Positions 35,645 to 46,436 of a stretch of 64,000 nt of DNA are shown piece by piece. The notes below the pieces were generated by a model that saw nothing but the letters and a program-made list of their open reading frames with translations, had not been told where the DNA came from and did no database searches. Origin of the DNA: Oceanicella sp. SM1341 (lineage in GTDB: Bacteria > Pseudomonadota > Alphaproteobacteria > Rhodobacterales > Rhodobacteraceae); assembly GCF_003448965.1 (NCBI RefSeq), contig NZ_QRGC01000005.1, positions 124,001 through 188,000 of the forward strand. The letters are read 5' to 3'. The translations under genes and the position numbers were made by a program. The stretch's first letter is position 1, and each line of letters begins with the position of its first letter.

Positions 35645-35799
35645 CGGGAAGGCTCCTCTCTGCCGGTCAACGGGTATCCGGCCCTCTGTGCCCCGGTGGC
35701 GCCGGCTTGGCAAGGGCGCCGGCGATGTGTGATGCAGGGCACGTTCGCGTGATGCAGGCTCGCTGTTCGGCGGGCCGCGGCTGGTCTATATTGCCGGGC

Positions 35800-36448
35800 A
35801 TGCGACATGTCATGATCCTCCTCGTCGCGGCCCTGACCCTGGTCTCGGGCTGCTCTGCCCTGCCCCCGGAGCCGCTGGACGCCCAGTCCTGCGCGCCGCA
35901 GAACTGGCGCACCCTCGGCTACGAGGACGGCGCCGCCGGCCGCTCGCGCGATGCGCTGGAGCGTCGGGCGGAGCAATGCGAGAGCCACGGCCCCCCGCAG
36001 GCCGTGCTCTGGGACCTCGGCTACAACGAGGGCCTGCTGACCTGGTGCACCCCCGCGCGGGCCTATGACCTCGGGCGCGGCGGACAGGCGATCCCGGTGG
36101 ATTGCCCGGCCGGCAGCCGCGGGCCCTTCCTGCAGGCCTACGAGGACGGCCGCTACGACTACTACCGCACCCGCCCGGCCTATTACGGCAACTACGGCTT
36201 CTCCGCCGGGCCATGGGGCGTGTCGCCCTATGTCGGGGTCTGGGCGCCCTACTACTACCGGCCCTGGCCGGGCTACGGCCCCGGCTACTACCGCCCGCCG
36301 CATTACCATCCGCCCAAGCCGGGCGGTGGCGGAGGGGGGGGGCGGCGGCGGTCCCGGCCCCGGGCCCGGCCCCGGCCCCGGTCCCGGCCCGAAGCCGACC
36401 CCGCCGCAGCGCGGGCCGATGCCGCCGCTCGACACCCATTCCCAGTAA
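35800..36448 (+). pseudogene. Gly/Tyr/Pro-rich lipoprotein gene with poly-G frameshift
   Basis: The frame from 35800 begins with a lipoprotein signal peptide (MILLVAALTLVSGC, Cys18 lipidated), followed by a DUF2799-like region (LGYEDGAAGRSRDALERRAEQCESHG, YNEGLLTWCTPARAYDLGRGG) and a Tyr/Pro/Gly-rich part (YYRPWPGYGPGYYRPP). At a run of nine G (36334-36342) the frame leaves the Gly-rich sequence and would run on antisense through acs to 38460, which is not credible. With eight G the frame continues as (GP)n-rich residues PKPTPPQRGPMPPLDTHSQ and stops at 36448. So the gene is out of frame by one base, through phase variation, mutation or a sequencing error. Confidence 0.65.
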
Positions 36449-36453
36449 TGCAG

Positions 36454-36478
36454 AACGGCGCCCCGGGGGGCGCCGTTT
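36454..36478 (+). terminator. Terminator between the lipoprotein gene and acs
   Basis: AACGGCGCCCC / GGGGCGCCGTT, 11-bp arms with a nominal 2-nt loop (a larger one in practice), then T. It starts 6 nt after the lipoprotein stop and lies between convergent genes, so it may serve both. Confidence 0.65.
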
Positions 36479-36504
36479 CGCTGTTCGGGGCCGGGCCGTG
36501 CGGC

Positions 36505-38442
<1,938 letters not shown>

Positions 38443-38503
38443 CGCGGGCTCCTCTCCTGAACTTTCTGTCCTTTTGCCGGAGGGACTCGGGCGGTCCCCC
38501 GGA

Positions 38504-39271
38504 TCAGATGGCGAGATACTCGTGCCGCAGGTCGGCGTTGTCGAGCACCTCCTTGGCGGTACCGTCGAACACCACTGTTCCCATGTCGAGAATTATCGCC
38601 CGGTCGGCCAGTTGCAAGGCGGCCACGGCGTTCTGCTCCACCAGGATGGTGGTGATGCCGAGCTCCTTGATGGAGGCGACGATGCGCTCGATCTCCTGCA
38701 CGATGACCGGGGCGAGGCCCTCGTAGGGCTCGTCGAGCAGCAGCAGCTTGAGGTCGCGCGCCAGCGCCCGGGCCACGGCGAGCATCTGCTGCTCGCCGCC
38801 CGACATGGTGATCGCCTCCTGGCGGCGGCGCTCGGCGAGGCGGGGGAAGCTCTCGTAGATGCGGTCGAGCGACCAGCCCTTCGGCCCGGTGATCTGGGCG
38901 AGCTGCAGGTTTTCCTCCACCGTGAGGCCGGGGATGATGCGCCGGTCCTCCGGCACGAGACCCACGCCGAGGTTCGCCGCCTGGTGGGCGCGCATGGTGT
39001 GCAGCGGCTGGTGGTCGAGCCAGATCTCGCCGTGGCGCAGGGCGGGCGTGTCGACCCGGGCGATGGTGCGCAGGGTGGAGGTCTTGCCGGCGCCGTTGCG
39101 GCCCAGCAGCGCCACCACCTCGCCCTCGTGGATGTTGAAGTTCACGCCCTGCACGATGTAGCTCTCGCCGTAATAGGCGTGCAGGTCCCAGGCCGAGAAG
39201 AAGGCCGGGGCGGTGGCGGCGTGGTTGGCGTTGCGCGCGGCGCCGCCGGGGGTGTGATCGAGCGGGGTCAT
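38504..39271 (-). CDS. livF: LivF-type ABC transporter ATP-binding protein
   Basis: A 255-residue cytoplasmic ATPase of the branched-chain amino acid/urea importer family. Walker A GRNGAGKT, the family-typical [21 protein letters not shown], signature [15 protein letters not shown], Walker [14 protein letters not shown] and the switch region ILVEQNA are present. It has an unusual N-terminal extension of about 25 residues before the ATPase fold. It is last in the five-gene order livK-H-M-G-F and overlaps livG as ATGA. Confidence 0.92.
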   Translation of the reverse strand: MTPLDHTPGGAARNANHAATAPAFFSAWDLHAYYGESYIVQGVNFNIHEGEVVALLGRNGAGKTSTLRTIARVDTPALRHGEIWLDHQPLHTMRAHQAANLGVGLVPEDRRIIPGLTVEENLQLAQITGPKGWSLDRIYESFPRLAERRRQEAITMSGGEQQMLAVARALARDLKLLLLDEPYEGLAPVIVQEIERIVASIKELGITTILVEQNAVAALQLADRAIILDMGTVVFDGTAKEVLDNADLRHEYLAI

Positions 39272-40026
39272 GCGTGCGCTCCTCCGAGATAGGCTTCCTG
39301 GACCTTGGGGTTGCCCTTGATGTTCTCGGGCGCGTCCTCGACGATCGGCGTGCCCTGGGCCATCACGGTGATGCGGTCGGCGAGCGAGAAGACCACGTGC
39401 ATGTCATGCTCGATCACCACCTTGGTGATGCCCCGGCTCTCGCCGATGCGCTTCAGCAGGTCGATGGTGTTGTTGGTGTCCGCGCGGCTCATGCCGGCGG
39501 TGGGCTCGTCGAGCAGCAGCAGCTTCGGGTCCTGCGCGAGGCACATGGCGAGTTCGAGCCGCCGCTTGTCGCCGCGCGAGAGGGCGGAGGCGATCATGTT
39601 GCGCTTGGAGGCGAGGCCCACGTCCGAGAGGTTGCGCTCGGCATGGTCGCGGATCTCGCCGTCGGCCTTCACCCGGCCGAAGGCGTTGAGGCGGTAGGCC
39701 CCGTCACGCCGGGCGAAGCTCGCGATCATCACGTTTTCCCACAGCGAGAGGTCGGCGAAGATCTCGGGTGTCTGGAAGACGCGGCTCACGCCGGCCTGGT
39801 TGATCTGGTGCGGCTTCAGCCCCAGCAGGGACTGGCCGTTGAACATCACCGAGCCGGTGTCGGGCATCAGCCGGCCCACGAAGCAGTTGAGCAGGGTCGA
39901 CTTGCCGGCGCCGTTGGGCCCGATGATGGCGTGCACGGAGCCTTCGCGCACGCTCAGGTTCACGTTGTTGAGCGCCTGCAGGCCGCCGAAGCGCTTGTTG
40001 ACGTTCTGGACCTCGAGAATTCCCAT
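39268..40026 (-). CDS. livG: LivG-type ABC transporter ATP-binding protein
   Basis: A 252-residue ATPase partner of LivF. Walker A GPNGAGKS, VSRVFQTPEIFADLSLWENVMIAS, a signature variant LSRGDKRRLELAM, Walker B LLLLDEPTAGMS and VIEHDMHVVFSLADRITVM are visible. The SRGDKRR signature replaces the more usual SxGQQR. It starts 10 bp after livM. Confidence 0.92.
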   Translation of the reverse strand: MGILEVQNVNKRFGGLQALNNVNLSVREGSVHAIIGPNGAGKSTLLNCFVGRLMPDTGSVMFNGQSLLGLKPHQINQAGVSRVFQTPEIFADLSLWENVMIASFARRDGAYRLNAFGRVKADGEIRDHAERNLSDVGLASKRNMIASALSRGDKRRLELAMCLAQDPKLLLLDEPTAGMSRADTNNTIDLLKRIGESRGITKVVIEHDMHVVFSLADRITVMAQGTPIVEDAPENIKGNPKVQEAYLGGAHA

Positions 40027-40036
40027 GATGTCCTCC

Positions 40037-41200
40037 TCACTCGGCCGGCACGCGGGCCGTCGCCTTGTCGCCGCCCTTGGGGCGGGAGAACCAGGCGATG
40101 ATGCGGTTGAACCCTTCCACCAGCCCGCCGGGCAGGAAGATGACGATGATCATGAACAGCAGGCCGAGGGTGAGGTGCCAGCCCTCGCCCACGAAGGCGC
40201 CCATCACCCAGACCACGCCCTCGCGCAGGGTCTCGGGCAGGAAGTCGAGGAAGCCGGAGAGCACGTTGTCGTTGATCTTGGAGAAGATGTTCTCGAAGTA
40301 CTTGATGAAGCCCGCGCCCAGCACCGGGCCGATCAGCGTGCCCACGCCGCCGAGGATGGTCATCAGCACCACCTCGCCGCTTGCGGTCCACTGCATGCGC
40401 TCGGCGCCGGCCAGCGGGTCGGTGCAGGCCATCAGCCCGCCGGCGAGCCCGGCATACATGCCCGAGATCACGAAGGCGGTGAGCGCGTAGGGCCGGGTGT
40501 TGATGCCGGTGTAGTTCAGCCGCGCCTGGTTGGTGCGGATGGCGCGCAGCATCAGCCCGAAGGGCGAGCGGAAGATGCGCAGCGAGATGTAGAAGGCGAT
40601 GATCAGGATCACGGCGCAGAAGTAGAAGCCCACGTTGAACTGCACGTCCATGCCGAGGAAGGAGCCCCGCCAGGTGTCGATCATCCTCAGCCCCAGCACC
40701 GAGGGCAGCGGCAGGCCCTCGGAGGCGCCGTCGAGGATGCGCGGATCGGAGGAGAGCACCTTCAGCCCGGTCTCGCCGTTGGTGATCGGGGTGAGCACCG
40801 AATAGGCGAGGTTGTAGCACATCTGCGCGAAGGCGAGCGTGAGGATGGAGAAGTAGATGCCCGAGCGCCGCAGGCTCACGTAGCCGATCACCAGCGCGAA
40901 GAGGCCGGAGAGCAGCACCGCGAGGATGATCGCCGGGATCACCGACATGGAGAGCAGCTTGAAGCTCCACACCGCCATGTAGGAGCCGATGCCGAGGAAG
41001 GCGGCATGGCCGAAGGAGAGGTAGCCGGTGAGGCCGAAGAGGATGTTGAAGCCCACCGCGAAGATGCCGAAGATCGCGAAGCGCTGCAGCAGGTCCGGGT
41101 AGCCCGCCCCGAAGGGCGCGAGGATGATCGGGCCGAGCAGCACCATGGCGGTGAAGGCCAGCATGATCGCGGTGTCGTTGTTGCGCAGTTTCTCGAGCAT
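40037..41200 (-). CDS. livM: LivM-type ABC transporter permease
   Basis: A 387-residue inner-membrane permease of the LivM/UrtC type with about ten membrane segments. Typical stretches are [24 protein letters not shown] and the cytoplasmic [26 protein letters not shown] long soluble insertion (about 150-215) lies between membrane segments, as in related transporters for amides and urea. It follows livH after one base. Confidence 0.92.
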   Translation of the reverse strand: MLEKLRNNDTAIMLAFTAMVLLGPIILAPFGAGYPDLLQRFAIFGIFAVGFNILFGLTGYLSFGHAAFLGIGSYMAVWSFKLLSMSVIPAIILAVLLSGLFALVIGYVSLRRSGIYFSILTLAFAQMCYNLAYSVLTPITNGETGLKVLSSDPRILDGASEGLPLPSVLGLRMIDTWRGSFLGMDVQFNVGFYFCAVILIIAFYISLRIFRSPFGLMLRAIRTNQARLNYTGINTRPYALTAFVISGMYAGLAGGLMACTDPLAGAERMQWTASGEVVLMTILGGVGTLIGPVLGAGFIKYFENIFSKINDNVLSGFLDFLPETLREGVVWVMGAFVGEGWHLTLGLLFMIIVIFLPGGLVEGFNRIIAWFSRPKGGDKATARVPAE

Positions 41201-41201
41201 G

Positions 41202-42230
41202 TCAGGTCTCCATCACACCCTTGCGGCCCATGAGGCCACGGGGACGCAGCAGGATGACGGCAATGGCGACGAGATAGATGATGATCTGGTCGATGCCGGG
41301 GAAAATCTGCTTCACCTCGTTCATCGAGGCGAAACTCTGCAGGATGCCGAGCAGGAAGCCGGCCGCGACGGCGCCGGGCAGCGAGCCCATGCCGCCCACC
41401 ACGACGACCACGAAGGACAGCACCAGGAAGTCCATGCCCATGTGGTAATCGGGCGAGACGATGGGGGTGAACATCACGCCCGCGAGCCCGGCAACCACGG
41501 CCGCGAGCCCGAACATGAAGGTGAAGCGCTTGTCGATGTCGATGCCCAGCAGGCCCACGGTCTCGCGGTCGGCCATGCCGGCGCGCACCACCATGCCGAA
41601 GGTGGTGAACTGCAGGAAGCAAAACACCGCGCCGATGATGCCGGCGGCGAAGAGGAAATAGACGAAGCGCCACAGCGGGTAGACGATCGTGCCGGCCTGG
41701 AAGCCCATCCAGGCGCCGAAATCCATCATCCCGCGCAGCGCGTCGGGCGCGGGCTGGGGGATCGGGTTCGCCCCGAACCAGCTCTTGATGATCTCCTGCA
41801 GCACGATGGCGAGGCCGAAGGTCACGAGGATCTGCTCGGCATGCGGGCGCTTGTAGAAATGCTTGATGAGCCCGCGCTCCATCACCACGCCGACGATCAT
41901 CATCAGCGGCACGGCGAGCAGGATGGACACCAGCACGGAGTATTCCAGCAGCACGGTGCCGAAATCGCCGAACCAGTCGGTGATGTAGGGGGTGCGGATC
42001 TCGGCCGGGGTGCCCCAGGGGGTTTTCTCGGTCTCGCTCAGCGCCACCTTTTCCAGCGAGAGCAGCTTCTGCATGGTGACGGCGCAGAAGGCGCCGATCA
42101 TGAACAGCGCGCCATGGGCGAAGTTCACCACGCCCAGCGTGCCGAAGATGAGAGTGAGGCCGAGGGCGATCAGCGCATAGGCCGAGCCCTTGTCGAGGCC
42201 GTTGAGGATCTGCAACAGGATGGCGTCCAT
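41202..42230 (-). CDS. livH: LivH-type ABC transporter permease
   Basis: A 342-residue inner-membrane permease of the LivH/UrtB type. It starts [43 protein letters not shown], the usual beginning, and has the coupling part [39 protein letters not shown]. About 50 residues of charged insertion (near 55-85) separate the first membrane segments. It is separated from the binding-protein gene by 78 bp with a strong hairpin. Confidence 0.92.
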   Translation of the reverse strand: MDAILLQILNGLDKGSAYALIALGLTLIFGTLGVVNFAHGALFMIGAFCAVTMQKLLSLEKVALSETEKTPWGTPAEIRTPYITDWFGDFGTVLLEYSVLVSILLAVPLMMIVGVVMERGLIKHFYKRPHAEQILVTFGLAIVLQEIIKSWFGANPIPQPAPDALRGMMDFGAWMGFQAGTIVYPLWRFVYFLFAAGIIGAVFCFLQFTTFGMVVRAGMADRETVGLLGIDIDKRFTFMFGLAAVVAGLAGVMFTPIVSPDYHMGMDFLVLSFVVVVVGGMGSLPGAVAAGFLLGILQSFASMNEVKQIFPGIDQIIIYLVAIAVILLRPRGLMGRKGVMET

Positions 42231-42266
42231 CGCCGGTGTCTCCCCCGTGATGCCGGTTGATCTCGG

Positions 42267-42292
42267 GCCGGCCGGGGGGTGTCCCGGCCGGC
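42267..42292 (-). terminator. Hairpin after the livK-type gene
   Basis: On the minus strand GCCGGCCGGG / CCCGGCCGGC, perfect 10-bp arms with a 6-nt loop, begins 17 nt after the binding-protein stop. No T-tract. The core GCCGGCCGG is the same as in the hairpin at 1216-1242. Confidence 0.6.
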
Positions 42293-42308
42293 GGATGTCA
42301 GCGCTGTG

Positions 42309-43652
42309 TCAGGCGCCGGGGTTGCACGAGCCCAGTTCGCCGCCGGCGAACATCGGGTGGTCGGAGGCGTAGGTCACGTCCTCCACTGGCACCTCGGAGA
42401 CGACCTCGAGCAGGTCGTACTGGTTGGTGGGGTTGTCGGCCCCCTTCACCACGAGCACCTTCTTGAAGCACTGGTGGTCGGCGCCGCGGTAGAGGGTCGG
42501 GCCGTTGCCGAGGCCGTCGAACTCGTAATCCTCCAGCGCCGCGATCACCTCGCAGGGGTTGAAGGTGCCGGCCCGCTCCACCGCATCGGCGTAGAGGATC
42601 GCCTGCACGTAGCCGGTCTGCGCCGCCTGGCTGGGGGGCGAGCCGTATTCCTGGCCGAAGGACTTGGTGAAGGCCTGGGTGGCCTCGTCGGGCAGTTTCC
42701 AGTCCCAGTTGGCGGAGCCGTAGATGCCCTTCACGTTCTCGCCCGCGCCCTGCGCCATCAGCTCGGAGTAGAGCGGCACCACGATCTCGAAGGTCTTGCC
42801 GTTCACCTGCTTGTCGCGCAGGCCGAACTGCACCGCCTGGGTGAGCGAGTTCACCATGTCCTTGCCGTAGTGGTTGAGGATCAGCACGTCGGCGCCGGAG
42901 TTGAGCACCGGGGTGATGTACTGCGAGAAGTCGCCGGCGCCGAGCGGCGTGCGCACCTTCTGCACCGTCTCCCAGCCGATCGCCTCGGTGGAGGCGGCGA
43001 TGCTCTCCTCCTGGGTCCAGCCCCAGGTGTAGTCTGCGGTGAGGTGGTAGGCGCGCCGGTCCGAGCCGTAGGCGTCCTTCAGCACGGGCGCCAGCGCCGC
43101 GCCGGACATGTAGGCGTTGAAGAAGTGGCGGAAGCCGTTCTTCTTGCGGTCCTTGCCGGTGGTGTCGTTCGAGTGGGTGAGGCCGGCCATGAAGATGACC
43201 CCCGCCTCCTGGCACAGGCCCTGCACCGCCACCGCGACGCCGGAGGAGGAGCCGCCGGTGATCATCACCGCCCGGTCCTTCTCGATCATCGCCTTGGCCG
43301 AGGCGCGGGCGGCATCGGACTTGGTCTGGGTGTCGCCGGTGACATAGGCCACCTTCTTGCCCAGGATGCCGTTGCCCTGCAGCGCCTTCGAGGAGAAGGT
43401 GTTGAGCATGCCGCCGTCGCCCTCGCCGTTGAGGTGCTTGACCGCGAGCTGGTAGGCGCGCAGCTGGTCGGCGCCCTCGTCGGCATAGGGGCCGGTCTGG
43501 GGCACGTTGAAGCCGAGCGTGACCGTGCTGCCCGTGGGTTCGTTGACATAGGCATGCGCGCCGCGAACGAAGAACGAGGGGGCGGCGAGCCCCACGCCCA
43601 GAGTGGCACCGGTCTTCAGCAGCCCACGACGCGTGAATCTGTTACCCGACAT
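42309..43652 (-). CDS. livK: Branched-chain amino acid/amide-type ABC transporter substrate-binding protein (Tat-exported)
   Basis: A 447-residue type I periplasmic binding protein. The N-terminus NRFTRRGLLKTGATLGVGLAAPSFFVRGAHA is a Tat signal in two parts: the RR motif and a hydrophobic stretch ending in AHA. Family segments are VTLGFNVPQTGPYADEGADQ, GKKVAYVTGDTQ and AVMITGGSSSGVAVAV. It is larger than LivK (about 370) and nearer to amide/urea-type binding proteins, so the ligand may not be a branched-chain amino acid. GGGAGG precedes the start. The gene diverges from the DUF2083 regulator across an AT-rich 210-bp region, so the transporter may be under its control. Confidence 0.88.
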   Translation of the reverse strand: MSGNRFTRRGLLKTGATLGVGLAAPSFFVRGAHAYVNEPTGSTVTLGFNVPQTGPYADEGADQLRAYQLAVKHLNGEGDGGMLNTFSSKALQGNGILGKKVAYVTGDTQTKSDAARASAKAMIEKDRAVMITGGSSSGVAVAVQGLCQEAGVIFMAGLTHSNDTTGKDRKKNGFRHFFNAYMSGAALAPVLKDAYGSDRRAYHLTADYTWGWTQEESIAASTEAIGWETVQKVRTPLGAGDFSQYITPVLNSGADVLILNHYGKDMVNSLTQAVQFGLRDKQVNGKTFEIVVPLYSELMAQGAGENVKGIYGSANWDWKLPDEATQAFTKSFGQEYGSPPSQAAQTGYVQAILYADAVERAGTFNPCEVIAALEDYEFDGLGNGPTLYRGADHQCFKKVLVVKGADNPTNQYDLLEVVSEVPVEDVTYASDHPMFAGGELGSCNPGA

Positions 43653-43696
43653 GCGGATCCTCCCATTTGACTATACTCCGCCCGGGCTCCCCGGAC

Positions 43697-43830
43697 GCGT
43701 TGCCTATTCTGGCGAGTCATTCTCCGACCAATCTGTAAATCCTCAAACAAGTTATTGCTTTGATTGCATTATATTGTAATAATTTGACGATGTTGCGTTG
43801 CAAATCAGTCAAGAATTTACATTGCAACGC
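43697..43830. promoter_or_regulatory. Divergent promoter with GCGTTGC motifs (livK / DUF2083 regulator)
   Basis: GCGTTGCAA at 43795-43803 and its inverse TTGCAACGC at 43822-43830 form a 9-bp inverted repeat with an 18-bp spacer directly before the regulator gene. A further GCGTTGC lies at 43697-43703. Between them, 43735-43790 is strongly AT-rich, unlike the rest of the window. RamB, a relative of this regulator, binds TTTGCAAA-like sites, so autoregulation is plausible. Confidence 0.5.
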
Positions 43831-43862
43831 GGTAAATCGTTGAACCGGAGGGTGAAATCACG

Positions 43863-45173
43863 ATGGCGCGATCCCTCGCCGGCCTGCGCATCCGCGAGCG
43901 CCGCCTCGCCCTCGGCCTCACCCAGGTCGATCTCGCCGCCCGGGCGGGCATTTCGGCCTCCTATCTCAACCTCATCGAGAAGAATCGCCGCGCCGTGGCG
44001 GGGCGCGTTCTGCTCGCCCTCGCCCGCGCGCTCGACCTCGCGCCGGCCGAGCTCACCGGCGCCCCGGAGCAGAGCCTGCTCGCCGCCCTGCAGGAGGCGG
44101 CGACCGCGAAGGGCCTGGCCTCGGCCCGGCCCGAGGAGCTGCTCGGCCGCTTCCCGGACTGGGCGCGCCTGCTCGCCGGCATGCTCGACGAGAACCAGCG
44201 CCTGCGCCGCGCCGTCACCGCCCTGTCGGACCGGCTGGCGCATGACCCGTTCCTCGGCCAGTCGGTGCACGAGATCCTCACCAACGTGACCGCGATCCGC
44301 TCGACCACCGACATCCTCGCCGACCCCGGCGAGATGGCGCCCGCCCAGCGCGGCCGCTTCCTCGACATCCTGGGCCAGGAGAGCACGCGGCTCGCCGAGG
44401 TGGCGCAGGCGCTCGCCACCTATTTCGACGCCGCCGCCACCGCCAGCGCCCCGGCCGCGACGCCAGAGGAGGCGCTCGACCAGTTCCTCGACGCGCATGA
44501 CCACCAGTTCCCCGCCCTCGACGCCGAGCCGGGCGCGCCCCTCGCGCCGCTCATGGAGCACGAGAGCCTCGGCGCCGCCCCGGCCCGGCGGCTCGCCCAG
44601 GCGCATCTCGAGCGCTATGCGCGTGACGCGATGCTGCTGCCGCTGGCCGAGTTCGCCGCCCGGGCCGAGGAGGCGCGCTTCGACCCGCTGCGCCTCGCCA
44701 CGCTCTTCGCCGTGCCGCCGGAGCGGGTGTTCCGCCGCCTCGCCACCCTGCGCCGCGACGGGCTGGAGGCCCCGCCCATGGCCTGCCTGCAGGTGAGTGC
44801 GGCCGGCCACGTGCTGATGCGCCGCCCCCTGCCCGGCCTGCCCCTGCCCCGGCACGGGCGGGGCTGCCCGCTCTGGCCGCTGTTCGACGCGCTCGGCCGC
44901 CCGGGCGAGCCGCGCGCCGCCACCTGCGCCCTGCCCGACGGGGCGGAATACCTCGGCCTCGCCCTCGCCACGCCGCTGGCCCCGCCGGGCTTCGGCGCGC
45001 GGCCGGTGTGGCAGGGCTCGATGCTGCTGGTGCCGCTCGTGCTGGCCCGGCGCGCCGGCATGGCCCCGCCGCCGCAGGGCGAGGCGCCCGAGCCCGTCGG
45101 CCCCGGCCCCGGCTGCCGCATGTGCCCGCGCGCCGATTGCACCGCCCGGGCCGAGCCCTCGGTGCTGGCCTGA
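43863..45173 (+). CDS. Short-chain fatty acyl-CoA regulator family protein (XRE + DUF2083, ScfR/RamB-like)
   Basis: A 436-residue transcription regulator. An XRE helix-turn-helix covers about 1-65 (LAGLRIRERRLALGLTQVDLAARAGISASYLNLIEKNRR). The middle (about 125-185) looks like a histidine-kinase dimerization helix pair (FLGQSVHEILTNVTAIRSTTDIL). Then comes an IrrE-like region and the C-terminal DUF2083 domain ending GCRMCPRADCTARAEPSVLA with three conserved Cys. Family members control propionate/acetate metabolism genes in response to short-chain acyl-CoAs. It diverges from the liv-type operon, with acs just beyond it. Its 3' end has two decayed copies downstream. Confidence 0.88.
   Translation: MARSLAGLRIRERRLALGLTQVDLAARAGISASYLNLIEKNRRAVAGRVLLALARALDLAPAELTGAPEQSLLAALQEAATAKGLASARPEELLGRFPDWARLLAGMLDENQRLRRAVTALSDRLAHDPFLGQSVHEILTNVTAIRSTTDILADPGEMAPAQRGRFLDILGQESTRLAEVAQALATYFDAAATASAPAATPEEALDQFLDAHDHQFPALDAEPGAPLAPLMEHESLGAAPARRLAQAHLERYARDAMLLPLAEFAARAEEARFDPLRLATLFAVPPERVFRRLATLRRDGLEAPPMACLQVSAAGHVLMRRPLPGLPLPRHGRGCPLWPLFDALGRPGEPRAATCALPDGAEYLGLALATPLAPPGFGARPVWQGSMLLVPLVLARRAGMAPPPQGEAPEPVGPGPGCRMCPRADCTARAEPSVLA
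45068..45119 (+). repeat. 3' segment of the DUF2083 gene that is duplicated downstream
   Basis: These 52 bases of the coding 3' end match 45305-45356 at 46 of 52 positions. A more decayed copy begins near 45181. Confidence 0.8.
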
Positions 45174-45742
45174 GCGGCGGGCCGCGGGTCGAAGCGCCCG
45201 AGCCGGTACTTCCCAACCCCGTCTACCGCATGCGCGGGCGCTGGGGCTGCGCTGCCCGCACCAGGGTCTTCGCGCCGGCCTGCCAGCCGGGCGGAACCGA
45301 CGATGCCGCCGCAGGGCGAGGCGCCCGAATTCGCAGGCCCCCGCCCCGGCTGCCGCGCCCCCCCTTTGCGACGGTTGCGCCGCGCGCGCCGCGCCCACCG
45401 GGCTGGCCGGAGCGGCGGGGCTGGCGGCACGCGCGAGGGGACGTGGCCGGCGCCACCGGTTGGCCTGTTGCCGGGGGGGGCAGCGCCGATCCGCGGCCCC
45501 CGAATCCGCGTGCCTGACCGCGCGGCAGGCCATGCTGTCGCGGCCTCAGCCCCCGCCGGCCGCCGGCCGGGCCCGTGCGCGGCACCGGCGTCGAGCCTGC
45601 CACCCGGGGTTGCGACGTGGCGGCAGGGCGGACCATCCGGGCCCGTTGGTCCAAAAAGCATTTGCCAGCCGCGCCCCTCCCGGGCGATGATCGGCCGATA
45701 ACAGGGCCGTGACAGAGCCCGAGCAAGGGGAGGGGCCGCGTC
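45174..45742. other. 569-bp gap with decayed copies of the upstream gene's 3' end
   Basis: No intact gene is seen. Around 45181-45240 a stretch can be read as EAPEPVLPNPVYRMRG, echoing the regulator's EAPEPVGPGPGCRMCP. At 45305-45356 a 52-bp near-copy of the same segment occurs in another frame (PPQGEAPEFAGPRPGCR). The last 80 bp before 45743 should hold the promoter of the receiver gene. Confidence 0.6.
45305..45356 (+). repeat. Near-copy of the DUF2083 gene 3' segment
   Basis: 46 of 52 positions are identical to 45068-45119, with the first 24 bases identical. It lies in a different reading frame and is outside any gene. Confidence 0.8.
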
Positions 45743-46120
45743 GTGACGCGCCGGGTACTCATCATCGAGGATGAGCCGAACATCATCGAGTCGCTCGCCT
45801 GGCTGCTCGGACGGGAGGGGTTTGACGTGACCAGCGAGCAGGACGGCGGCGCGGCGCTGGACCGTATCGCGCGCGAAACACCCGACCTCGTGATCCTCGA
45901 CGTGATGCTGCCGCATTGCGACGGGTTCGAGATCCTCCGCGCCATCCGCGCCGGCAAGGACACCGCCCGCACCCCGGTCATCATGCTCACCGCCCGCGGC
46001 CAGGCGCGCGACCGCGAGACGGCGGAGAAACTGGGCGTCGACCTGTTCATCACCAAGCCCTTCCTCAATTCCCACGTGGTGGAAAGCGCCCGGCGCCTCG
46101 CCGCCCGCGCCGAGCCCTGA
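45743..46120 (+). CDS. Single-domain response regulator (receiver only)
   Basis: A 125-residue CheY-like protein. Acidic pocket Asp10/Glu11 (IIEDEPN), phosphoacceptor Asp53 (VILDVMLP), Thr83 (IMLTARG) and Lys105 (FITKPF) are all in place. It has no output domain, so it must signal by protein contact or pass the phosphate on. The start is GTG with AGGGGAGGGG 5-6 bp upstream. It heads a three-gene unit with a small membrane protein and an SSS-domain histidine kinase, which should phosphorylate it. Confidence 0.9.
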   Translation: MTRRVLIIEDEPNIIESLAWLLGREGFDVTSEQDGGAALDRIARETPDLVILDVMLPHCDGFEILRAIRAGKDTARTPVIMLTARGQARDRETAEKLGVDLFITKPFLNSHVVESARRLAARAEP

Positions 46121-46130
46121 GGCGGCGGCC

Positions 46131-46436
46131 ATGCAGGCGCCCCCCTCCGCCCCCGGACATGCGGCGCCCCCCGCGGGCGCGGCACCGGGCGACGCCCCCG
46201 GGCCCGACCCCGGCGCCGACCGGCACCGCGGACGCCAGCTGCAGGACCGCGCCCTGGTGCTGCCGCTGGTCGCGGTCTTCCTGTTCATGCCGCCGGCCAT
46301 CCGGCTCTTCGCCGGGCCGCAGACCCTGCTCGGCCTGCCGGTGATCGTGCTCTATGTCTTCGGTGTCTGGGCGCTGCTGGTGCTCTGCGCCTTCCGCCTC
46401 TCGCGCGGGCTGGCGCGCGGCGGCGAGGCGCCTTGA
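46131..46436 (+). CDS. Small two-helix membrane protein of the SSS-kinase operon
   Basis: A 101-residue protein with a Pro/Ala/Gly-rich cytoplasmic start (about 1-35) and two membrane segments (LVLPLVAVFLFMPPAIRLF and LLGLPVIVLYVFGVWALLVLCAF). It lies 10 bp after the receiver gene, and its TGA overlaps the TTG start of the kinase gene, so the two are translationally coupled. Similar small proteins sit before SSS-type kinases and transporters, where a role as an accessory subunit is plausible but unproven. Confidence 0.65.
   Translation: MQAPPSAPGHAAPPAGAAPGDAPGPDPGADRHRGRQLQDRALVLPLVAVFLFMPPAIRLFAGPQTLLGLPVIVLYVFGVWALLVLCAFRLSRGLARGGEAP

Noticed and set aside
45223-46185. Minus-strand frame across the regulator gap and receiver gene
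   Set aside because: It overlaps the receiver gene antisense and lacks any recognisable domain.
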